A stretch of DNA of 64,000 bases from Bacteroidota bacterium. GTDB taxonomy: Bacteria; Bacteroidota; Bacteroidia; AKYH767-A; OLB10. The stretch lies in NCBI GenBank assembly GCA_016713525.1, contig JADJOZ010000009.1, positions 105,749-169,748 of the forward strand. The letters are read 5' to 3'. The notes beneath the pieces are model-generated. The model was not told the origin of the DNA and made no database searches. It saw only the letters and a program-made list of their open reading frames with translations. Positions 56,386 through 64,000 of the stretch are shown here, in pieces. Every line of letters begins with the position of its first letter. The stretch's first letter is position 1. The translations under genes and the position numbers were made by a program.

Positions 56386-57272
56386 TTAAAGTTCTTTATG
56401 AAACCGAAAGCAATCGTTGAATGGACTCAAATCTATTTCAGCATTCCGATTAAATAAAGCGAATACAGCAGAACCACTACCGCTCATGGCAGTATAAAGT
56501 GCACCCATATTAATCAACTTCTTTTTTATTTCCGCTATAGCGGGATAATTTTTAAACACAGAAACTTCAAAATCATTGGTCACTTTTGTTTGCCAGGAAG
56601 TAATCGGGGCTTGCAACAGCGTAAGCAACCTGGATGGTTCATCATCAGGAACAACAGATTCATAAGCTGCTTTTGTTGGCACACTGATTTCAGGCTTAAT
56701 GATTACAATTTGCAGTTTGTTAAGATCTAATTCCATCTTAGTTAAAACCTCTCCTTTCCCACTTCCAAACATGGGACTGTTGTGTAGAAAAAATGGGCAA
56801 TCACTTCCGATAGCAGTTGCCAATTGAACTAATTCTTCAAAACTGCATGGTTCATTGTGATCATACCACAATTGTTTCAACAAGAACGCAGCATCAGCTG
56901 AGCCTCCTCCTAAACCAGCTCCCATCGGAATTGCCTTGTGTAAATGCAATCGCAACCCGGATTTCAATCCGAAACTCGCTTCAAAGACATTCAAAGTTTT
57001 AAGCAACAAATTATCGGATGGATCACCAGCTACTGGAAGGCCTGAAATGGAGAAATATACTGGTTTCCCTGAATCAGTGACCAGTTTTTTAACAGCACTT
57101 TCAGAAAAATTGGTTAAATCATCCTGGAAATCAGTAGAATCGGTATAAATATATTCGAGGCTATCACAAAGCGATACCGGATAAAAAACGGTTTCAATAT
57201 CATGAAAGCCGTCCGGGCGCTTTCGCAGAATTTTCAATCCCAGGTTAATTTTGCATTCGGAAACAATACCAT
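56386..57272 (-). CDS. ispE: 4-diphosphocytidyl-2-C-methyl-D-erythritol kinase, one frame slip
   Basis: T4 at 57249-57252 is one base short; adding it joins MVLFPNAKINLGL to KILRKRPDGFHDIETVFYPV and gives 295 residues. The GHMP kinase ATP loop PMGAGLGGGSADAAFLL lies at about 116-132, with IGSDCPFFLHNSPMFGSGKG and MSGSGSAVFALFN at the later conserved sites. The enzyme phosphorylates the 2-hydroxyl of CDP-ME in the MEP isoprenoid pathway and is essential in most bacteria using it, so the interruption must be a sequence error. A TATTTTTG element lies 18 bases upstream. Confidence 0.95.
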
Positions 57273-57290
57273 AAACTGTTATCTATCAGG

Positions 57291-57298
57291 CAAAAATA
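57291..57298 (-). promoter_or_regulatory. Bacteroidota -7 promoter element (TATTTTTG)
   Basis: An exact TAnnTTTG match on the minus strand, 18 bases upstream of the ispE start at 57272, in the divergent spacer with accA. Confidence 0.45.
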
Positions 57299-57351
57299 AG
57301 CACAAAAGGTTAAGGAAACAGGAAAAGTGATTTCGGGTAACATTTACTTAA

Positions 57352-57359
57352 TATATTTG
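57352..57359 (+). promoter_or_regulatory. Bacteroidota -7 promoter element (TATATTTG)
   Basis: An exact TAnnTTTG match 20 bases upstream of the accA start at 57380. Confidence 0.5.
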
Positions 57360-57379
57360 TAGCTTAATAAGACCGAAAA

Positions 57380-58335
57380 ATGAGTCATTTGGATTTCGAA
57401 AAGCCTTTAGATGAACTGAAGGATCAACTTGAAAAAGCAAAGCAAATTGCTGAAAAGGGAAAAGTTGATGTGAGTGGTCTCATCCTGGAGATTGAAAAGA
57501 AAATTGAAGATACCCGTAAGAATATCTTCAGTAATCTGACTGCCTGGCAAAGGTACAGCTTTCACGCCACCCCGACCGCCCCTATTCATTAGATTATTTC
57601 AAAGCAATAACCAACAATACTTTTATAGAGATGTTTGGTGACCGCAATGTGAAAGATGATAAGGCCATGATTGGCGGATTTGGTATGGTTGATGGTCAAA
57701 CCATTATGTTTGTCGGACAGCAAAAAGGTAACAACACCAAAATGCGTCAATATCGTAATTTCGGCATGCCAAATCCGGAAGGTTACCGCAAGGCGTTAAG
57801 GCTGATGAAACTGGCAGAAAAATTCAACAAACCGGTGATCACTTTTATTGATACTCCGGGAGCATTTCCGGGACTCGAAGCTGAAGAACGTGGTCAGGGA
57901 GAAGCTATTGCGAGAAATTTATATGAGATGTCGATTTTAAAAGTGCCTGTTATTTGCTTCATTATCGGTGAGGGCGCATCGGGTGGCGCATTAGGCATTG
58001 GTATCGGAGATAAAGTCATGATGCTTGAAAATACCTGGTATTCAGTAATATCCCCTGAATCTTGCTCCTCGATCCTCTGGCGTAACTGGGATAATAAAGA
58101 AAAGGCTGCTGAGGCATTGAAGCTCACAGCAACCGATATGCAGGATTTGAAACTGGTGGATGGTATTGTTAAAGAACCACTTGGAGGAGCTCATTCCAAT
58201 CCCGAAAAAATGTTCCAAACAGTCAAGTCGGAAATAAAGAAATTGCTACCCAAACTTTTAGAAATGGATCCCAAAATCAGGGTGGAGAAAAGGATCGAAA
58301 AATTCTGTTCCATGGGGGTCTATACAGAAGGCTAA
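57380..58335 (+). CDS. accA: Acetyl-CoA carboxylase carboxyltransferase subunit alpha, one frame slip
   Basis: The start is MSHLDFEKPLDELKDQLEKA. GG at 57552-57553 is one G short; correction reads WQRVQLSRHPDRPYSLDYF and gives 318 residues, the usual AccA length. The carboxyltransferase core has FGDRNVKDDKAMIGGFG, TFIDTPGAFPGLEAEERGQG, IGEGASGGALGIGIGDKV and WYSVISPESCSSILWRNWDN. With AccD it passes the carboxyl group from biotin to acetyl-CoA in fatty acid synthesis. Essential, so the break is an error. It is followed by dnaB in the same direction after 110 bases. Confidence 0.96.
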
Positions 58336-58445
58336 TACCCTGTAAATTAACAAATTCCATTTTCAGGACAATAAAATTCCTGTTGAAAACTATTTATCTT
58401 GCGGAGAGGCACTGCTTAAGCCTCATTGCTTAATTTTGAAGTATT

Positions 58446-59968
58446 ATGAACGAGTCAGAAAACACAGGAGCTGCCAAACGCAGAACTACTGTTAAAAATA
58501 TAGTTCCCGGTGCATTATCACACCAATTGGGAAAATTACCACCGCAGGCTGTCGATATTGAAGAAGCCGTTTTAGGTGCATTGATGCTTGAAAAAGACGC
58601 CTTATCTGCAGTAATTGATGTTTTGCGTCCGGAAGTATTTTATAAAGAAGCGCATCAGAAAATTTTCAATGCCATTCACCATTTGTTTCATCGTGCTGAA
58701 CCAATTGATATTTTAACGGTAACTCATGCACTGAAAAAAAGTGGCGAATTGGAAATAGTTGGTGGTGCCTTTTACATTACACAACTTACCAGCCGAATTG
58801 CCTCTGCAGCAAACATCGAATATCATGCACGGATTATTTTGCAGAAATTTATTCAGCGTGAATTAATCCGGATTTCGAGTGAGACCATAAAAGATGCCTA
58901 TGAAGATCATCAGGATGTTTTGAGTTTACTCGACACTGCTGAGAAAAATTTGTTTGCAATAGCAGAAGGAAATATCCGAAGAAATTTTGAAGATATGCAG
59001 TCATTGGTTTCCAAGGCAATTAAGGAAATTGAAGTTGCAAGTAATCAAACATCCGGAATCACAGGTGTACCAAGTGGATTTACAGAATTGGATCGTGTGA
59101 CTGCTGGCTGGCAAAATCAGATCTTATTATCATTGCTGCACGCCCCGGTATGGGAAAAACGGCATTCGTACTTTCAATGGCACGAAATGCAGCTGTTCAA
59201 TTCAAACGACCGGTAGCATTCTTTTCATTAGAGATGTCAGCAGTGCAGTTAGTGAATCGTTTGATCTCGAGTGAAACCGAAATCACCTCTGAGAAAATCA
59301 GAAAAGGTCAACTTGCAAATCACGAATGGGAACAGTTAAATGCTAAAATAAAACCGCTTACCGAAGCACCCTTATATATTGACGCTACTCCTTCACTCTC
59401 TGTTTTTGAACTCCGCGCCAAATGTCGCAGGCTGGTTGCAGAAAAAGGTGTTTCCATGGTAATTATCGATTACCTTCAATTAATGGTTGCCGGTGGCGAT
59501 AACAGAAATGGAAATCATGAGCAGGAAATCAGTACTATTTCCCGATCGCTGAAAGCCATTGCGAAGGAGTTAAGTATTCCCATTATCGCACTTTCTCAGT
59601 TGAGTCGTGCTGTCGAAACCAGAGGAAGTACCAAACGTCCGCAGTTATCGGATTTGAGGGAATCGGGGGCAATTGAGCAGGATGCAGATATGGTAATGTT
59701 CATCTATCGTCCGGAATATTATGGTTTGAGTGAAGATGAAAATGCAAACTCAACACAAGGAATTGCAGAAGTTAACGTTGCTAAGAACAGAAGTGGTTCA
59801 CTAAAAACCGTATCTCTCAAATTCATCGGGCATCTTACCAAATTTACCGACCTTGATGGTTATGATTTTGTGGATGACTCTGTACCGATGGCCCCCAGAG
59901 CACTCGATTCAGACAGGGTTACCAGAAAATCGCGATTGAATGATATGGAAGACGAACCTCCATTTTAA
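58446..59968 (+). CDS. dnaB: Replicative DNA helicase DnaB, one frame slip
   Basis: The N-terminal piece has the DnaB signature PPQAVDIEEAVLGALMLEKD and the linker (PIDILTVTHALKKSGELEIV). A single T at 59117 should be two; correction reads WQNSDLIIIAARPGMGKTAF, restoring the Walker A loop near residue 235, and gives 507 residues. Walker B VVIIDYLQLM-like VIIDYLQLM (near 340), RAVETRGSTKRPQLSDLRES and GAIEQDADMVMFIYRPEYY follow. The hexamer unwinds DNA at the replication fork. No intein is present. Essential, so the break is an error. Confidence 0.97.
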
Positions 59969-59972
59969 AAAT

Positions 59973-61236
59973 ATGAAAAAACTACTGTTGGTATTTGCTT
60001 TTTGCTGGTGGGGATGAGTTCATCCTTTGCTTCACACATTCTTATTCCAATGGATGAGACTCAAAAAAATCATCTGAAGGCTTATGGAATTGCCTATTGG
60101 GAATTACAGCATCAGGGCGGCACTTTGGAATGGCTCCTGAATTATCAGGGTGGCAGTTTTCTTTTTCTTTATTCTAAAGATATTGAAAAGGAATGCAATA
60201 TCAGAGGCGTGACTTACAAAGTAATTGCAGATGTTCAGGCATCTCAAATACGCCAGGAAATTGCCGATCCGGAAGTGAATATGGAGCTTGTGAAACTGGA
60301 AAAAGCACCTAAAATTGCAGTTTACTCCCCAAAGAATAAATTACCTTGGGATGATGCCGTTACGCTCGCATTGACATACGCCGAGATTCCCTATGAAATA
60401 ATTTATGATGAGGAAATTATACAAGGCAAATTACCACTCTATGATTGGTTGCACCTGCATCATGAAGATTTTACTGGACAATATGGAAAATTTTATGCCA
60501 TGTACCGCAATGCACCCTGGTATCAAGAGCAGGTTCGCAGTATGGAATCTCTTGCAAAAAGTTTAGGATTCAATAAAGTTTCGCAACTCAAACTTGCAGT
60601 TGCTCATAAAATACGAGACTTCACTGCCGGTGGTGGCTTTCTTTTTACAATGTGTTCCGGAACCGATTCGTATGACATCGCGCTTGCCGCAGAAGGTCTC
60701 GATATTTGTGAAAGCATGTATGATGGTGATGGTACAACTCCCGATTACAATTCAAAACTGGATTACAGTAAAACATTCGCATTCCAAAATTTCAAGTTGA
60801 GCACCAATCCCATGGAATATGAATTTTCTAATATCGATGTAAAACCACAAAACAGGATGTCGAGGGATAAAGATTTCTTTACCTTATTCGATTTCTCTGC
60901 AAAATGGGATATTGTTCCTACTATGCTTTGTCAAAATCACGAACAGGTGATTTTTGGATTCATGGGACAATCAACAGCATTCAATAAGGAATTGGTTAAG
61001 CCCGGAGTTCTGATTATGGGCGAAGCAAAAGCTGCTAATGAAGCTAAATACCTGCATGGTGAATACGGCAAAGGTACCTGGACATTCTATGGTGGCACAT
61101 GATCCCGAAGATTACCAACACATGGTTTGGAGACCCTCCTACTGACTTAAATCTGCATCAGAACTCTCCCGGATATCGTTTAATCTTGAATAATATTTTG
61201 TTCCCTGCTGCTAAAAAGAAAAAGCAGAAGACGTAA
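59973..61236 (+). CDS. Conserved exported protein with amidotransferase-like core, three frame slips, unknown function
   Basis: The ATG at 59973 lies 5 bases after the dnaB stop. T5 at 59999-60003 is one short (restored signal peptide MKKLLLVFAFLLVGMSSSFA), A at 61097 is extra and T3 at 61126-61128 is one too long (restored FYGGHDPEDYQHMVGDPPTD), giving 420 residues ending PAAKKKKQKT. The middle shows KIAVYSPKNKLPWDDAVTLA, YDWLHLHHEDFTGQYGKFYA and GGGFLFTMCSGTDSYDIALA; the sequence FLFTMCSGTD looks like the nucleophile elbow of a class I glutamine amidotransferase or ThuA fold. I have seen similar Bacteroidota proteins labelled as asparagine synthetase B, but no ATP-pyrophosphatase motif is visible, so I do not support that name. 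Confidence 0.82.
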
Positions 61237-61251
61237 ATCAAGATACAAAAG

Positions 61252-63906
61252 CTACAGTTTTATTACTTTTCGAGTTGAAGTCAACTTGTTGTTGATTCTG
61301 ATAAAATAAACACCCTGTGATAAATCGGAGATATCAATTTCAGCGGTGTGCGCTGGTGCAATCCTAATTGACTTCACTTCTTGTCCGTAAATGTTGAATA
61401 TATTCAAGGAGCTAACTTTTTCTGCCGTTTCCGTTAGCCGGATGGTGACTTTGCTGTTGGTGGGGTTTGGGAAGATGGAGATGTTTCCTTGAAGGACTTC
61501 CTGAACACCTGTTGGCTGTATAATCTTGGTAACGGCAATATTGGTGATGACAGGATAATTAAAATCAAAATAAATAGCTGCGAAGTTTTGGATGGAATCA
61601 CCCACTGCAACAGTTGATTTAGGTTTAATGCGATAACGAACAAAGCCATGACTCCTCGGTTCATTGATATTGCTGTCGGGGAGCAGAATATTATTCATCA
61701 CAAATTCCAGATTACGTTCATGGTAGACAAACCGAATATCGGCAGGATGCGAAGTTGCTACCATTTCCAGGGTACTCAAATCGAGGCGGTTGGTATCGAG
61801 TGGATTTAATATTTTAACGGTAAAGGCAGTATCGTTGCCGGTATTCTGATATCTGATGATGTATTCCAGATCAGGTGGAGCTGGCATTTCATAATCATAA
61901 ATAAAATTCCTGTTTACAAGAATATCATTCGGATCATAAGAACCGGTAGTAAACACCTCCCAGAAACTCGAATTACATCCCGGATTAGCATCGTTTAAAA
62001 TGGGCAAAATCATTGCTCCGGAATTAATGAGTGTGCCTATGGGCAATCCGGTATTCACATTTACGGTTATGGTAATTTGGCCCGACTGAAAAGGATTCAT
62101 AGTGCCTAAAACGAACACAATAGAATCGGGAGTTATAGTTGTAGGAGTTATACTGGCTGAAACAAACGTAACATTGTTATCGGGGTAAAATACTATGGTT
62201 GGAATCAATGTAGTTGTGCCCAAATTGGAATAATTCAATGCGTAATTGGCATTAAATCCAGAACGAAAATTTCCCAACGGAGAAATAGAAATGCACAGAT
62301 CATTAAAAGTTCCGGTTGGTTGCAAAGCAAAATCGTTCAGGGAATCAACCTGCTGAATGGCACTGAAATTTCCCGTATGAGTTAGCGGAACAGGATTAAA
62401 TAAATTCACATAATCGGGAGCTACCTCGAAGTTACCGGTGTCTAAAATAGCTATACTGTAAAACCCTGTGGGTTGAGAAAATGCGAAACGATTGGTGTTG
62501 CTCTGTGTAATTTTTAGGTAAGGAATTGCTGGATCGCCGGGCTCTTGTTGATGATTGGAATTTAAATCAGCAAAGGTTTTGCCTTGGATAGGTTATATTC
62601 ATCAGCGATTTTAACGATCCAGTAATCGTCAGTAAAATTGCAATTTTCAATCTTGTCACCAGAAATGTTCGAATTCGAATACCCTCCCAACACATATCCT
62701 CCTTCATGAGCGATAACAGCAGAATATAATGAATCCCAACCAATGCCACCAATGGTATTTTGCCATAATATTTTGCCATTAGAGTCTAAGTTAACAATCC
62801 AATAATCAATAATCCCTTGGGAACTTTCGGTTTTATTATAAGAAATTCCAGAGGAAGAAAATCCTCCCACTAAATACTCATTATCATTGTTTTGAATAAC
62901 GAAGGATAGTTCATCTTCATTTAGGCCTCCAATAGTTTTATCCCACTGAATAATTCCAAGAGAATCCGTTTTCACGACCCAATAGTCCTTTCCACCAAAC
63001 GATATTTCAGTTTTGTCTCCAGAAATGTTGGAGGTCGAGAATCCACCTAATAAATATCCGCCATCATAAGTTTGAATTACAGAAAACAACAAATCCGCGC
63101 CACTCCCACCAATTGAATTCTGCCACTGAATTGTTCCTATTGATGTCACTTTTACAATCCAGTAATCAAAACCTCATTAGAATTTCACTCTTATCTGATA
63201 TATTAGAAAATGCCCAGCCTCCAAAGCAAATACCCACCATCAGTAGTTTGAATGAGTGAGCATCATTTTATCTTCTGACATTCCACCAATAGTATTCTCC
63301 CAAACAACGTTACCGAATGAATCAATTTTAATTACCAGAAATCACATGAACCTAAGAATTTTCAGTTTTATCTATTGAAATATTAGAATAGGACACCCAC
63401 CGATCAAATAACCACCATCTGTAGTTTGAATCACCGTTTGTAAATAATCATTACTACTTCCTCCAATTGTATTTTGCCAAAGAATAGCTCCAATCGAATC
63501 GGTTTTACTATCCAAAAATCCACACCACCCAAGAGAATCTTCAGATTTATCTCCAGAAATATTAAGAATCAGACCACCCACCAAGCAAATAACCCATATC
63601 AACTGTTTGAATAACAGATCTAAAAGCGTCAACACCTACTCCACCAATGGTGTTTTGCCATTTAATATTTCCTATTGAATCAGTTTTAACAATCCAATAA
63701 TCTTCAATACCATTTGAGTTTTCGGTTTTGTCACCAGAGATGTTCGACCTTGAAGTCCCTCCCAATATATAACCACCATCAGCAGTTTTTGCAATGGAAT
63801 TTAACCAGTCATTACCACTCCCTCCAATCGTATTCTGCCACTCAATTTCCTGAGCAAATGAAACTGTTGAAATAAGTACAAAAAATAAGGCGAATAATTT
63901 TTTCAT
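61252..63906 (-). CDS. T9SS-secreted protein with seven ~58-residue repeats and a DUF7619-like domain, several frame slips
   Basis: The start at 63906 gives signal peptide MKKLFALFFVLISTVSFAQ. Then come seven repeats with consensus WQNTIGGSGND..L.SVIQT.DGGYLLGG.S.SNISGDKTE....DYWIVKTDS.G.I (broken here for length), a pattern like delta-60 or propeller blades. A linker (GKTFADLNSNHQQEPGDPAI) leads to a domain with GSYDPNDILVNRNFI and YIIRYQNTGNDTAFTVKILN, which I associate with DUF7619, and a sorting domain with SIFPNPTNSKVTIRL. Slips lie near 62580 (one base missing) and at several places in 63150-63570 that I could not all resolve. Likely surface-exposed; function unknown. Confidence 0.82.
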
Positions 63907-63910
63907 GATT

Positions 63911-64000
63911 CTAATATTTCACTATTTTACTTATAAATTGGTTGCTGCCATTCAGCCTAATGAAATAAACGCCCAGTGATAAATCAGAAATATCAATTTC
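63911..64000 (-). CDS. C-terminal end of another T9SS-secreted protein, cut by window end
   Basis: Twenty-nine codons plus a TAG stop at 63911-63913 are visible on the minus strand: EIDISDLSLGVYFIRLNGSN then QFISKIVKY. This is the end of a T9SS sorting domain and closely matches the tail of the neighbouring protein (EIDISDLSQGVYFIRINNK). The body of the gene lies beyond base 64000. The gene ends 5 bases before the start of the repeat protein, so the two are probably one operon. Confidence 0.85.
   Translation of the reverse strand, partial: EIDISDLSLGVYFIRLNGSNQFISKIVKY

Noticed and set aside
59117..59160. Programmed frameshift or intein in dnaB
   Set aside because: There is no slippery heptamer or intein motif at the break; one missing T in the sequence restores a perfect Walker A, in line with many similar slips elsewhere.
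1..64000. tRNA, rRNA, transposase, restriction-modification, toxin-antitoxin or phage genes
   Set aside because: I looked for cloverleaf-like stems with TTC-loop sequences, DDE or HUH motifs, methyltransferase motifs and phage structural genes and found none that hold up.

Overview
The window looks like a chromosomal segment of a member of the Bacteroidota (Chitinophagales/Flavobacteriia-like; I cannot place it further). The signs are secreted proteins ending in type IX secretion (T9SS) sorting domains with PNP motifs, promoters of the TAnnTTTG type instead of TATAAT, start codons that mostly lack Shine-Dalgarno sequences, the gene order coiled-coil protein / zapA / 6S-like RNA / rny, a three-gene pnt transhydrogenase operon, and low GC content. 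There is no tRNA, rRNA, insertion sequence, CRISPR array, prophage or origin that I can support.

Layout. 1-2748: tail of an asparagine synthase and a convergent polytopic membrane protein. 2830-9990: two tandem giant secreted proteins with a PQQ-type sugar dehydrogenase beta-propeller, PKD/Ig-like modules and a T9SS tail. 10167-13095: FKBP prolyl isomerase lipoprotein and an S9 (DPP-IV) peptidase. 13113-17568: a membrane histidine kinase, a TolA-like coiled-coil secreted protein and three small exported proteins. 17573-25542: metallo-beta-lactamase-fold nuclease, endonuclease IV, YbaB, PhnP-like hydrolase, the pnt operon and a SirB1-family protein. 25508-36250: a minus-strand surface polysaccharide cluster (phosphoglycosyl transferase, aminotransferase, O-antigen ligase and polymerase, three glycosyltransferases, an asparagine synthase homologue, a Wzx flippase). 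36333-38837: rny, a 6S-like RNA, zapA and a ZapB-like coiled-coil gene. 38932-43823: M23 peptidase, thioredoxin-like protein, a repeat-rich 750-bp gene-free stretch and a beta-barrel protein. 43923-48890: pcm, then a Gfo/Idh oxidoreductase / lipoprotein / polyprenyl glycosylphosphotransferase / 3-hydroxyacyl-CoA dehydrogenase run. 48939-54953: outer-membrane protein, glycolate-oxidase-like flavoprotein, WG-repeat protein, sulfotransferase. 55126-61236: nhaA, ispE, accA, dnaB and a conserved exported protein. 61252-64000: a T9SS protein built from seven repeats of about 58 residues, and the tail of another T9SS protein.

Reading-frame quality. At least fifteen genes, including dnaB, accA and ispE, are interrupted by single-base gains or losses, nearly all in short homopolymers. 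I reconstructed each by following the protein across frames. Because essential genes are hit, I read these as sequencing or assembly errors and annotate each broken gene as one CDS with the position of the slip.

Themes. Much of the window serves the cell surface: polysaccharide assembly (two phosphoglycosyl transferases, Wzx, Wzy/ligase, glycosyltransferases, a sulfotransferase), T9SS-exported adhesin/enzyme proteins and envelope proteins. The rest is housekeeping. I see no clear defence, secondary-metabolite or mobile system. The most interesting items are the paired PQQ-like giant proteins, the 6S-like RNA with a heptamer array in the rny leader, the intergenic repeat block at 42245-42470, and the uncharacterised exported proteins at 14566-17568 and 59973-61236.
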